This document shows, piece after piece, positions 32,740 through 41,847 of a DNA stretch of 64,000 nucleotides. How positions within the stretch are numbered: position 1 is the stretch's first letter; every line of letters begins with the position of its first letter. Below the pieces are notes generated by a model. That model worked only from the letters and a program-made list of their open reading frames with translations, had not been told where the DNA came from and did no database searches. The position numbers and the translations under genes were made by a program. This DNA comes from JBFHIJ01 sp041596515 (GTDB lineage Bacteria; Bacteroidota; Ignavibacteria; Kapaibacteriales; UBA2268), in assembly GCA_041596515.1 (NCBI GenBank), contig JBFHIJ010000001.1, positions 1 to 64,000 on the forward strand. The letters are read 5' to 3'.

Positions 32740-34099
32740 TTAGTTGCTATTTAATTGATTTATAATTTTTTCTATTTTTGTAAAAGTATTTTCCAAGTCA
32801 GCTTGGATAAACTTAACAATATGTTGTTGTGAAGTATCAATTTGTTCTTGTGTTAGATTGACAGAAAAGTTGTTTTCTAACTTAGCTTTTTTGTAATTAG
32901 GGAATTCTACAAAATATTTATATCTATTAACTTTAAATTTTACTTCTATAGATATAGAATGATTTGGCTCTATATTGTTTTTTAGTTTAAGCATCATGTA
33001 TTTGAATAATATTTCCGGAATCTGATTATTTTTCTCTATTAAAGTATCTAAGTCAGAGGTTTTTTCTGAATTTGATGATTTATCCTGCCATGAGATGTTT
33101 GGAAATTTTTTTGTCGTTAGTGCTGATAGATATTTATTTATCTGAGAATAACAAATCAAACTTCTCAAGTTTACTCAACAATTTTAGAATGTACGGTCGG
33201 AAATTGCTTTTATAAGTGTCTCTATATACTTCGCTATTCAAGATAACCGGATTTTCTAAACTATCGAGTTTAGCTTCCATCATTTTTACAATACTTGTCA
33301 ATATCAGTCGATGCTGTAATATTTTCACCCTTATCTGCTATGAGCCAAAGTTCCAGCGCTTCAATTAGCCTTTGAGCAATAAATTCTACAAACTTGTCAA
33401 TATCTTGATTATCTGGATATTGTAAAGCATTAAGGTAATCTTCTTTTTTAGAAGTTTCAATAATTACCGGAGGATAGCCAAATTTAAGAAGAATCAAATT
33501 CATAAGTAGTCGCGACAATCTACCGTTTCATCATCAAAAGGATGAATTCTCACAAATTTGTAGTGAAAGACCGTAGCTAAGACTAATGGATGCGTTTTAT
33601 CATTTTCTGATTCAAGTCTGTACCACTTAATTAAAGCCTCCATATCTGCAGGAGTGCTTCCAGGATAGAGAAATAGAACATTTCTCCCGTGATTGTTCTA
33701 ATATGATTTGGAGCAGATTTATATTTACCCGGGACTATAAGTCTTTTTGTTGGTTCCCCGTCAGCTGTATGTGCATCATTTTCATAAGGTTCCGGAAGGA
33801 TAATCTCATGCAACTGACGGATAAAGCTTACTGTTATATTTATTTCTTTACCGGCTAATACTTCTAAAATATATTCTACAGCTTCGTTATGTCCTTTGGT
33901 TTCTTAAGTGGTTTCCCATGGGCAGTGATGCCCCAGATTTTGTTTCTCCCAAACTGAGCTGATTACCTTCAATTTTACTTGAGTAGTCATTCCAGTCTAA
34001 TTTGATTTTTTGCAGCAGGCGTAGATACTGATCTTTTGGAAAATGTCTAAGACTATCTACTTCATGTTTCAAATCAATTAATTGGGTTAGTATATCTCT
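32740..34099 (-). pseudogene. Decayed Fic-family protein gene with multiple frameshifts
   Basis: Five short overlapping reading frames on the minus strand together spell one Fic protein. In order they give HEVDSLRHFPKDQYLRLLQK, SSKIEGNQLSLGETK, TAHGKPL, HNEAVEYILEVLAGKEI, LHEIILPEPYENDAHTADG, GKYKSAPNHIRTITGE, YPGSTPADMEALIKWYR, FHYKFVRIHPFDD, SRLLMNLILLKFGYPPVII and a C-terminal tail. Frames change near 33940, 33890, 33670, 33528, 33300 and 33150. The break at 33528 falls inside the catalytic motif: one lost base turns the expected HPFDDGNGR into a frameshift after HPFDD. Intact Fic enzymes attach AMP or similar groups to proteins. With so many lesions, and intact neighbours, decay is more likely than sequencing error. 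No in-frame ATG is left at the 5' end. Confidence 0.88.
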
Positions 34100-34202
34100 C
34101 TAATCCACAATTTTGCCTTTAGAATTATTATATGTTTTACAACATACAAAGAAGAAAAGAAATTATATTTATTTACTGAAGATAGTTTAGAGTTAGTAAC
34201 AC

Positions 34203-34238
34203 AAAAAAAAGCGTAAACAACGATATGCTTACGCTTTT
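34203..34238 (-). terminator. Rho-independent terminator for the 34262-35411 minus-strand pair
   Basis: On the minus strand AAAAGCGTAA pairs with TTACGCTTTT around a 12-base loop and is followed by a T run (the A run at 34203-34210 on the plus strand). Confidence 0.88.
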
Positions 34239-34261
34239 GGCTTATTTTTCAAATTTATTAT

Positions 34262-34927
34262 TTATCCGAATGATGAGAAATTACCGCCACCACCTTCTCT
34301 CTGACGTTTTTTAGCTCTGATAACAGCTCTGATTATTAAGATAATTACACCTAAAATCATGATTGTAAATATCAGTTTACCAAAAGAGAAAGTAGGAGGG
34401 TAAACTCCGATAGTTCCATCCGGATTATTAACATAGTATGGTCTTGAATAGTAAAAAGCAGGGTGGAAAGGCATAGCCCACATCCAACTTGTACTGCCCA
34501 TCATATAGCCGGTCATCAACCCGCTGCCATAGCCACCATAATTATTGACAACATAGTTTTGATTCTGACCTGCAGCATTTTTACCGCTGTATGTGCTTGT
34601 TTTTCTAGGAGCACCATATTTAGAAGTATAAGCTTTCTGATTAGATAATCTATTACCACCAAAACTGGATTGCTTAGTTTTCGGGATACTTGATCGAGTT
34701 GTTGTTCTTGAACTCTTATTTAAGCGGGAGCTTGAACGCTTTTTGCCAAAGCTACTTTTAGACCTTGAGCTTTTACTTTTAAAACTCGAGCTTCTACTTC
34801 TCCCGAAACTGCTTCTGCCACTTCTGCCGCCTCGTGCTTCTGCAAAATCAGGAGACAAAAATACTCCCAGTATAAAAATAATTGTAAGAATCCCCAGCAT
34901 TCTCCGTAATAAATTACTATGTTCCAT
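34262..34927 (-). CDS. Ser/Arg-rich membrane protein of unknown function
   Basis: 221 residues, no family recognised. A hydrophobic N-terminal segment (about 9-28, MLGILTIIFILGVFLSPDF) acts as signal or anchor. Residues 32-85 are a Ser/Arg/Lys-rich low-complexity stretch (RSSFGRSRSSSFKSKSS). A Gly/Tyr-rich part follows (NNYGGYGSGLMTGYMMG), then a second membrane helix at about 186-206 (LIFTIMILGVIILIIRAVI) and a short basic, Gly-rich tail. The basic region could bind anionic polymers. It starts 1 base after the stop of the upstream gene, with GAGGAG inside that gene as ribosome site, so the two are translationally coupled and probably functionally linked. Confidence 0.7.
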   Translation of the reverse strand: MEHSNLLRRMLGILTIIFILGVFLSPDFAEARGGRSGRSSFGRSRSSSFKSKSSRSKSSFGKKRSSSRLNKSSRTTTRSSIPKTKQSSFGGNRLSNQKAYTSKYGAPRKTSTYSGKNAAGQNQNYVVNNYGGYGSGLMTGYMMGSTSWMWAMPFHPAFYYSRPYYVNNPDGTIGVYPPTFSFGKLIFTIMILGVIILIIRAVIRAKKRQREGGGGNFSSFG

Positions 34928-34928
34928 C

Positions 34929-35411
34929 TTAAAATATCTCCTCAGTTTCTAGAGTATCATCATCGTTTCTAAAAGTAATTTCAGCTTTAAAGTCTTCAGT
35001 TTCAGGCAAAGAGTTGTTGCTTTTAAGAACTTTTTCCATAAAAGTTTTAGTTTTAGCAGGCTTTACATGCAGATATAGACTAACTATGCCATCAAGTTCT
35101 TCATCATTATGATATACAATACAAGACTCTATATCACCTTGACTTTCTACTGTCAAAAGCTGAAGTTGCAAATTATCTATGTCTTCCTCAGTAAATGAAG
35201 GATCAGTAAAGACTACATTTGTGAGTCTTTCTTCAAAAATATGCTTTGTGTGGATTTCTTTATCACTGCCTTCGTATTGTATCACAGAGTCAAAAGTACC
35301 ATCTTCATCTAAATTTAAAAATACCTCTTTAATTCCTTTTACCTGTTGCCCGTTATAATAAACTGCAGTTTGTTCTATTCGACCGTTCGATTCGACAGAA
35401 AAAGTTGGCAT
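34929..35411 (-). CDS. Internally duplicated protein of unknown function
   Basis: About 160 residues, acidic, soluble, no signal peptide. Two halves repeat the same unit: SVESNGRIEQTAVYYNG (about 4-20) followed by QQVKGIKEVFLNL, and TVESQGDIESCIVYHND (about 88-104) followed by EELDGIVSLYLHV. The pattern (V-E-S-x-G-x-I-E-x-x-x-V-Y-x-N) suggests two copies of a small beta domain. The start at 35411 is preferred over an ATG five codons upstream because GGAG sits nine bases ahead of it. It is coupled to the Ser/Arg-rich membrane protein gene downstream, so it may be that protein's cytoplasmic partner. No function can be assigned. Confidence 0.65.
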   Translation of the reverse strand: MPTFSVESNGRIEQTAVYYNGQQVKGIKEVFLNLDEDGTFDSVIQYEGSDKEIHTKHIFEERLTNVVFTDPSFTEEDIDNLQLQLLTVESQGDIESCIVYHNDEELDGIVSLYLHVKPAKTKTFMEKVLKSNNSLPETEDFKAEITFRNDDDTLETEEIF

Positions 35412-35731
35412 TATAAGCTTCTCCATTTTAAATAAATACTATAATAAACAATACGAGTAAAATAATTGTTTGTTCTAGTGAAAGCAAAGTGCAAAAGAAG
35501 TAGAGAATATACAAATTAAATATCCACATATTTATTCAATTATAAATCTGATAGAAATTCTGCTTTTGGTAAGTGAAAGTAGAGAATCCTTGTATAATTA
35601 CAAAGATTATCTTAATAAATTTATATATTTCAAAGTATTTTCTTATTTTAGTACTTAGAGAAAGTGTAGCTATCTACCAAGTCTCTAAGCAGCATAAAGT
35701 TAAAATATTTCACTGAAAAATCGGAGTCGTG
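35412..35731. other. Divergent intergenic region with a hairpin in front of the second OmpA gene
   Basis: 320 AT-rich bases without a supported gene. CTTAGAGA (35654-35661) pairs perfectly with TCTCTAAG (35682-35689) about 45 bases before the ATG at 35732, a possible leader hairpin. TATAAT-like sequence lies near 35594. No clear TAnnTTTG promoter was found on either strand. Confidence 0.5.
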
Positions 35732-37804
35732 ATGAAAAAAAGCACGCTGATGGTGCTTTATGCATTGTTTTTGTCGTTTGGTAATTTGTTTGCCCAAACT
35801 CCTGCTGACACTGTCGCTGTGAAGAAACCGCTCGACTCATTGGAGCAGGCTAAAATAGAGCAAATGAAACCAAGATATGGCATTTACGGGCATTACGCTT
35901 TAAATATTCATTCTGCAGACTTTCAAGGTCTTCCGGGATTGCCATCTTGTTGCCCGATTTATGATGGGGGGACTTCAAGCGGTCTCAATTTAGGTGTATT
36001 AGTCGAAATGCCTTTAAATGATGAGTTTATGATTGGTGCTCGCTTAGGATACGCTGACTATAGCATCTTGATGGAAACAAATGAGCCTATGCAGTTCATT
36101 GTGGATGGAAAGCCTGCTATGGGAAGTTATGATCATTATTTAGATTCGAAAATCGGAACGTTTGGTGTAGAGCCTTATGTTTCTTATAAGTTAGCTGATA
36201 ATTTCTATGCTTTGGCAGGTGTGCGAGCTGCTCTGATGACTCGCAAATATTATAATACAAAGCAGACTCTTAATCCGCCAAATGAAACGGGGACAAATAT
36301 TGACGGAAGCATTATAAACAATGTTTCCTCAGGTGATATTCCTGACGCAACATCTTTACTTTTAGGCATTCAGGTAGGTATCAGTTATGAATTACCTCTG
36401 AATAAAAACGGCTGGTTGATGCTTTGCCCTGAGTTGATGTTTGATTACAATGTAAATCCTTTAGTAAGTGGTTTAGACTGGAATGTTTACTCTGTGCATG
36501 CTGGCGTTGCTGTTAAATTTAAGCAACCACCACCCCCACCACCACCACCGCCACCACCGGCTGCGCCTCCAATACCGAGAATGTTTAACCCTGTTAAACC
36601 ACCAGTATTGATTGCGAATATTTCTGCTGTGGAGATAGATACAAATGGAAGAGAGAGAAAGAATTTCAATATTAAAATAGAAGATTTTATATCTCTTAAT
36701 ATGCGTCCTTTGCTTAACTATGTATTTTTTGCAGATAGTTCTGCCGAGATACCTGCCAGATACACAAGACTGCAAGCAAAAGACACTGCCAATTTTAACT
36801 TAGTAGAGCTTCAAAATCTTGATGCGATGCAGACTTACTACAATGTAATGAATATTGTAGGTAAGCGTATGCAGCAGGATGATAAATCAAAAATTACTCT
36901 TGTAGGCTGTAACTCAAATACAGATGCTGAAAAGAACAATAAAACACTTTCTAAACAGAGAGCCGAATCTGTCAAATATTATTTGACATCTGTTTGGGGA
37001 ATTGAAGAAAATAGAATTAGAATTGAAGCTCGTAACTTACCACGTCAGGAAACAATTTCTGATGAGGAAGGTGCAGATGATGAAAACAGAAGAGTAGAAA
37101 TTCTGTCTGATAATCTGCAAATAGTTGAGCCGGTAATTACTGTAGATACCATGCGAGTAATCTCTAAGTCTACTGTCAGGTTTTTACCGGATATAAAAGC
37201 TGAAGCAGGATTGAAGTCATGGAGACTTGAAGCAGCCAAAGAAGGTGCAACTCTTGTAACTTATGCCGGTAAAGATGAAATACCCGGAAAGATAGACTGG
37301 GCATTATCTAATGAAGACTCTAACGTTCCTCGTAAAGCTGGATCAGTGGAGGTCACTCTTGTGGCAGAAGACTCTTTAGGACAAAGAGCTACAGCTAAGA
37401 AATACAGAGTGCCTGTAGCACAGCTGACAATAGACAGAAAGCGTTTAGAAAGTATCTCTGATAAAGAATTTGAATATTATAGTCTGATTTTATTTGACTA
37501 TGGTAAAACAAATTTGGCCTCTGCCCATAGGAAAGTAGTCGATTTCGTAAAAGACAGATTAACTGATGATGCTACTATATATATCAAAGGCTATACTGAT
37601 AGAATGGGTGAAGAAGATATCAATAAACGAATATCTACTAAAAGAGCGCAGGCAGTTGCTCGTAGACTTAAAATACCTGAAGCTCAGGTAATAGGTCTTG
37701 GTGAGGCAGAGTTGCTTTATGACAATAGTCTTCCTGAAGGCAGATTCTATTGCAGGACAGTAACGATTACAATAGAAACACCTGTGAAAAAAGCAGAAGA
37801 ATAA
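35732..37804 (+). CDS. Outer-membrane barrel protein with two OmpA-like domains (copy 2)
   Basis: 690 residues with the same architecture as the protein at 7451-9598. A signal peptide ends near SFGNLFA. The N-terminal barrel-like region begins FQGLPGLPSCC and continues GGTSSGLNLGVLVEMPLND. An 11-proline run lies at about residues 266-276. The first OmpA-like domain contains LVGCNSNTDAEKNNKTLSK and ENRRVEI. A linker Ig-like domain follows, then the second OmpA-like domain with ILFDYGKTNLA and YIKGYTDRMGEEDINKR. It is probably an outer-membrane protein bound to peptidoglycan. ATG 35732 rather than GTG 35729 fits GGAG at 35723-35726. Confidence 0.85.
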   Translation: MKKSTLMVLYALFLSFGNLFAQTPADTVAVKKPLDSLEQAKIEQMKPRYGIYGHYALNIHSADFQGLPGLPSCCPIYDGGTSSGLNLGVLVEMPLNDEFMIGARLGYADYSILMETNEPMQFIVDGKPAMGSYDHYLDSKIGTFGVEPYVSYKLADNFYALAGVRAALMTRKYYNTKQTLNPPNETGTNIDGSIINNVSSGDIPDATSLLLGIQVGISYELPLNKNGWLMLCPELMFDYNVNPLVSGLDWNVYSVHAGVAVKFKQPPPPPPPPPPPAAPPIPRMFNPVKPPVLIANISAVEIDTNGRERKNFNIKIEDFISLNMRPLLNYVFFADSSAEIPARYTRLQAKDTANFNLVELQNLDAMQTYYNVMNIVGKRMQQDDKSKITLVGCNSNTDAEKNNKTLSKQRAESVKYYLTSVWGIEENRIRIEARNLPRQETISDEEGADDENRRVEILSDNLQIVEPVITVDTMRVISKSTVRFLPDIKAEAGLKSWRLEAAKEGATLVTYAGKDEIPGKIDWALSNEDSNVPRKAGSVEVTLVAEDSLGQRATAKKYRVPVAQLTIDRKRLESISDKEFEYYSLILFDYGKTNLASAHRKVVDFVKDRLTDDATIYIKGYTDRMGEEDINKRISTKRAQAVARRLKIPEAQVIGLGEAELLYDNSLPEGRFYCRTVTITIETPVKKAEE
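36527..36559 (+). repeat. Eleven-codon polyproline (CCN) run
   Basis: Eleven consecutive proline codons, mostly CCA with a few CCC and CCG, at the junction between the barrel and the OmpA-like part. The peptide is probably an extended periplasmic spacer; EF-P is normally needed to translate such a run. The tract is a likely length-variable site. Confidence 0.85.
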
Positions 37805-37825
37805 GAATATAAAACTTAAATATAG

Positions 37826-37864
37826 AAAAGCTAACTCAGTTATTGATTGGGTTAGCTTTTTTTT
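37826..37864 (+). terminator. Rho-independent terminator after the second OmpA-family gene
   Basis: AAAAGCTAACTCA pairs with TTGGGTTAGCTTTT (a perfect AAGCTAAC core with one G-U) and is followed by a T run. Confidence 0.9.
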
Positions 37865-37935
37865 AAGTGTGCCAGAGTTCTAATAAATTTCCACATTTTA
37901 TCTAACGACATTTTCTCTTTAACTAATCAGATGAT

Positions 37936-37971
37936 ATAAAAAAAGGTATCAGTTTTTAAACGGATACCTTT
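37936..37971 (-). terminator. Rho-independent terminator after pepE
   Basis: On the minus strand AAAGGTATC pairs with GATACCTTT around a 12-base loop and is followed by a T run. It closes the nuoLMN-pepE block. Confidence 0.85.
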
Positions 37972-38024
37972 AAGAGTTGGGAGACGCAAAACATTACTTC
38001 TCTATCTATATGCTTTGAAAGATT

Positions 38025-38729
38025 CTATTTCAGAAATTCCATAGAGTCGCCGGGAGCAATTTCCATTGGAGCCATTCCATGTTTGAAAATGCGAGCTTCC
38101 TTTTCACCTAACAGCTGCATATCACCGCCGTCAACTAAAATCGTAGAACCTTCTCTAAGGCCAACTACAAAGATATTTGGATTGAGCATCAAATACTCTT
38201 CTAGCCTTTGCTCTCTGGTTTCACCATGGTGACCTTCAGGATGAGCATCAAGATAATGAGGATTAATCTGGAAAGGCAATAATTCCAATGCCTGAAAACT
38301 TTCAGGTTCGATGATAGGCATATCGTTAGTTGTACGAATAGTCGGGCAAGCAAGATTGGAACCTGCGCTCCATCCCATATAAGGAATACCCTCTTCTACT
38401 CTTTTAGGAATAACATCGATAATGCCTGTTTGATAGCATTTGTTTAGTAGCTGAAAAGTGTTGCCCCCACCGACAACTATAGCTTCAGCATCCAAAATCA
38501 TATCCATCGGGTCCTCAGTTTCATGCACTGATTCTACTTCATAGCCCAATGGCTCAAACACATTTTTTACTTTTTGAGTATATTCATCATAAGTAACAGT
38601 TACTCCGGCATAAGGTACAAAAGTTATCTTGCGAATTCCTGTACTCAAAAATTCTTTTATCTGATTCGTGGCATGCTCTAAATAGCCATAACCATGTGTA
38701 GTCGAATTACTAAGCAATAATAGTTTCAT
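38025..38729 (-). CDS. pepE: Peptidase E (alpha-aspartyl dipeptidase)
   Basis: About 234 residues, family S51. The nucleophile serine lies in GWSAGSNLACP near residue 120, with VVGGGNTFQLL before it and INPHYLDAHPEGHHGETREQR after it, all typical of PepE. It cleaves dipeptides with N-terminal aspartate in the cytoplasm. ATG 38729 is used because AAGG lies five bases ahead; GTG two codons earlier is less likely. The gene starts seven bases after the nuoN stop, so it is transcribed with the Complex I subunit genes, although no functional link is obvious. Confidence 0.93.
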   Translation of the reverse strand: MKLLLLSNSTTHGYGYLEHATNQIKEFLSTGIRKITFVPYAGVTVTYDEYTQKVKNVFEPLGYEVESVHETEDPMDMILDAEAIVVGGGNTFQLLNKCYQTGIIDVIPKRVEEGIPYMGWSAGSNLACPTIRTTNDMPIIEPESFQALELLPFQINPHYLDAHPEGHHGETREQRLEEYLMLNPNIFVVGLREGSTILVDGGDMQLLGEKEARIFKHGMAPMEIAPGDSMEFLK

Positions 38730-38736
38730 AATCACC

Positions 38737-40209
38737 TTAGAAGATTTTATTAGCTAAATCAATTATTAATGAAGGATAAATCCCAAACAATATAACCCCA
38801 AAAGTTGAAATAGCCAAAGCAATTCCTGCCATTCCGGGGCAAACTTTTTCGTGTTCAGTTTCACTTTTTCTAAAGTACATGTTCAAAACTAAGCCTATAT
38901 AGAAATACATTGAGATAATTGAAGAAATAACGGCAACTATCGTCAACCATAAATAACCTGCGTCCATTGTAGCCATAAAGAGGTAATACTTACCAAAGAA
39001 GCCTGCCATAGGCGGAATGCCAGCTAATGAGAACATAAAAAGAGCCATCATCGCTGCTATAACAGGATTTGATTTTCTAAGCCCTACATAATCATCTAAT
39101 TCCAGATATTGATTTTTTCTTTCCATCACAGAAACTATCAGGAATGCACCCATTTGCATAAAAATATAAGCTGTTGCATAAAACACTATGCCACTTCGAC
39201 CATCAGGAGTATTTGCAACTATGCCCATTAGCAAATAGCCTGCGTGAGCTACTGAGGAGTATGCCAGCATTCTCTTAATATTTTTTTGAGTCAGAGCACT
39301 AATGTTACCGATTAACATCGTTGCCGCAGACATAAATGCTATTAAATCTCTAAATTTATCCAAGTTATTAGTCAAGATTTCATTTGCTTTAGTAACCGGG
39401 ATGATTGCCTGAGCAATAACAATAAAAGCTATAAGACCGGCTGCCTTACCTGCTGTGCTCATAAAAGCAGTAACTACAGTAGGAGCACCTTCGTAAACGT
39501 CCGGTGCCCATTGATGGAATGGAAAAGCCGCAACTTTAAATCCCAAACCTACAGTAAGCAAGCCAATACCAAGCGAGAGGTAGAGGCTATGAAAATCACC
39601 CATCATCATCTTTTCTGATATTTGATTTAAGTATAAAGTGCCCGTAGCACCATATATCATAGCTATACCATAAAGCAGGAAGCCTGAAGCAAATGAACCT
39701 AACAAAAAGTATTTAAGAGCTGATTCCATCGATTTTTCTCTATTTCTGAAAAATCCGGAAAGCACATAAAATGTTATAGTCATTACTTCAATACCGATAA
39801 AAATCATAAGCAAGTTAGCCGCATGAGATATAAATATCATACCGCAAATTGCAAATAAGATTAAAGAGTAAAACTCTTTATAGTCTTTATATTCTCTTGC
39901 GTTGTACTGCTTGGCGGCAAGTATAGTCAGGATACCGGCTAAAGTAAACAGCATATCAAAATATGCTGCATAGCCACCAAAATTAATCATACCTTTGGAA
40001 ATAGAATCTGCTACATCAAAGGCTGCTATGGTTTCAGTAGGAATCGTAAGCGTATATGCTGCAGCACTAAAAGTTAAAACCAAGCCAAACAATACAAAAT
40101 TGTATACTGCTGCTTTGTTTTTGCCTGTCATAAAGTCAATAGTCAATGCAATTAACGTAACTATTGCTATAATATAAACCGGGGCTGATAATTGTATTTC
40201 TTGAATCAT
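38737..40209 (-). CDS. nuoN: NADH-quinone oxidoreductase subunit N
   Basis: 490 residues with about 14 membrane helices. It is the antiporter-like subunit nearest the middle of the membrane arm of Complex I. Family blocks seen include KYFLLGSFASGFLLYGIAMIYG, GLGFKVAAFPFHQWAPDVYEGAPT with the channel Lys and His, and KRMLAYSSVAHAGYLLMG. It should carry one of the four proton channels. Third gene of the nuoL-nuoM-nuoN run, 29 bases after nuoM. Confidence 0.95.
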   Translation of the reverse strand: MIQEIQLSAPVYIIAIVTLIALTIDFMTGKNKAAVYNFVLFGLVLTFSAAAYTLTIPTETIAAFDVADSISKGMINFGGYAAYFDMLFTLAGILTILAAKQYNAREYKDYKEFYSLILFAICGMIFISHAANLLMIFIGIEVMTITFYVLSGFFRNREKSMESALKYFLLGSFASGFLLYGIAMIYGATGTLYLNQISEKMMMGDFHSLYLSLGIGLLTVGLGFKVAAFPFHQWAPDVYEGAPTVVTAFMSTAGKAAGLIAFIVIAQAIIPVTKANEILTNNLDKFRDLIAFMSAATMLIGNISALTQKNIKRMLAYSSVAHAGYLLMGIVANTPDGRSGIVFYATAYIFMQMGAFLIVSVMERKNQYLELDDYVGLRKSNPVIAAMMALFMFSLAGIPPMAGFFGKYYLFMATMDAGYLWLTIVAVISSIISMYFYIGLVLNMYFRKSETEHEKVCPGMAGIALAISTFGVILFGIYPSLIIDLANKIF

Positions 40210-40238
40210 TGTGTAAACTCTGATACTATTCCAAATAA

Positions 40239-41813
40239 CTATTGATTATTAGTAGGAGCTGCTTCAGTTTCTATCTGAGGTAACTCATATCGTACTTTGT
40301 TAAACTTGATAAGTTCTAATTTATTGACTAGAGCCTTTGTTGAAGCATCCGAAATTTTCAGGAATGAATTTGGTGCAACACCAATCCAAACTATGAATAT
40401 TAAAGGAGCTACTAACATCACCCATTCTTTTTTTGACAAATCTTGTAAATCTTTGTTTTTAGGATTGCTCAATTCGCCAAACATTACTCTTTGGAACATC
40501 CAAAGCAAGTATACTGCTGCAAAAATAACACCTGTAGCACTAATAATAGTGTACCATTGTGATTTTAAAAACGGTGAATTAAATGCACCAATCAATGTCA
40601 GGTATTCGCCCACAAAGCCATTTAAGCCCGGTAGACCAACGGAAGCAAGCATAGCCAAAGCAAAGAACACTGTAAATGCAGGCATCACTCTTGCAAGTCC
40701 GCCAAACTCGGATATTTCTCTAGTGTGTCGTCTTTCATAAATCATGCCCACCGCAAGGAATAACATTCCTGTGGAAAGACCGTGATTGACCATCTGGATG
40801 ATACCACCCTGAAGGCCTTCTACTGTCATTGAGAAAATACCTAAGACAACAAACCCCAAGTGAGAAACAGAAGAGTATGCTACTAACTTTTTTACATCCG
40901 TTTGAACCATTGCAACCAAAGCACCGTAAATAATGCCTATAACCGCCAATACGGCAATAGTAGGGGCATAATCAAACGAAGCCTGAGGGAATAAGTCCAA
41001 ATTGAAACGAATCAAACCGTAAGTACCCATTTTCAATAAGACACCTGCCAATATAACTGAACCCGGAGTAGGAGCCTCGGTGTGTGCATCAGCAAGCCAT
41101 GTGTGAACAGGGAATAGAGGTACTTTAATACCGAATGACAATGCAAATGCAAGGAACAACCAAGATTGAGTTTCAAGAGGTATCTGAGAAGATACTTCTC
41201 TAATTAACTGAAAGTTACTTGTAAAGCCTGCTGCATTGTTTAAGATTTCTTTGCCGACATAATGGCCTAACCAAACAATAGCTACAAGCATAAAAAGAGA
41301 ACCTACCACTGTGAATAGGAAGAACTTAACTGTAGCGTAAAGTCTGTTTTTACCACCCCATATACCAATAATGAAATACATTGGTATAAGGATAATTTCC
41401 CAAAACACGTAGAATAAAAATAAATCTAATGCCACGAAAACACCCGTCATAGCAAACTGTAATATGCTAATCATGATGAAGTACTCTTTATGTCTTTCCT
41501 TTATTGCACTAAAGGAAGCAAGTATTGCAATGGGTGTGATAAATGTAGTCAATAGTAACAATAACATTGACATACCGTCAATCCCAATTCTAAATCCGGC
41601 ATCTACTGATGGTATCCAAGAGTAATCTATTACAAATTGGAAGTTCGGATTTAGATGATCGAAACTACTGTACAAAAAGAGTGAAATTATAAAAGTTAGT
41701 ATTGATACCCCAAGAGTATAGTACTTTATCGCTTTTACATTTTCCTTATTGAAAAACAGCAAGGAAATTGCAGCAAATAGGGGTAAAAGTAATGTCGCTA
41801 AAAATGCTGTCAT
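40239..41813 (-). CDS. nuoM: NADH-quinone oxidoreductase subunit M
   Basis: 524 residues, about 14 membrane helices. Typical blocks are FYVFWEIILIPMYFIIGIWGG (conserved Glu of helix 5), SFGIKVPLFPVHTWLADAHTEAPT (channel Lys and His) and KKLVAYSSVSHLGFVVLGIF. It is a proton-pumping antiporter-like subunit of respiratory Complex I in the inner membrane. It lies 34 bases downstream of nuoL and 29 upstream of nuoN. Confidence 0.96.
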   Translation of the reverse strand: MTAFLATLLLPLFAAISLLFFNKENVKAIKYYTLGVSILTFIISLFLYSSFDHLNPNFQFVIDYSWIPSVDAGFRIGIDGMSMLLLLLTTFITPIAILASFSAIKERHKEYFIMISILQFAMTGVFVALDLFLFYVFWEIILIPMYFIIGIWGGKNRLYATVKFFLFTVVGSLFMLVAIVWLGHYVGKEILNNAAGFTSNFQLIREVSSQIPLETQSWLFLAFALSFGIKVPLFPVHTWLADAHTEAPTPGSVILAGVLLKMGTYGLIRFNLDLFPQASFDYAPTIAVLAVIGIIYGALVAMVQTDVKKLVAYSSVSHLGFVVLGIFSMTVEGLQGGIIQMVNHGLSTGMLFLAVGMIYERRHTREISEFGGLARVMPAFTVFFALAMLASVGLPGLNGFVGEYLTLIGAFNSPFLKSQWYTIISATGVIFAAVYLLWMFQRVMFGELSNPKNKDLQDLSKKEWVMLVAPLIFIVWIGVAPNSFLKISDASTKALVNKLELIKFNKVRYELPQIETEAAPTNNQ

Positions 41814-41847
41814 GTCTTTATCTGAAATTTATTACTAAACTTACTTA

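Noticed and set aside
34743..34952. Plus-strand Leu/Lys-rich frame
   Set aside because: It is the antisense of the Ser/Arg-rich coding repeat on the minus strand.
36473..36775. Minus-strand frames with poly-Trp/Gly
   Set aside because: Antisense of the proline run in the OmpA-family gene, with no start or domain support.
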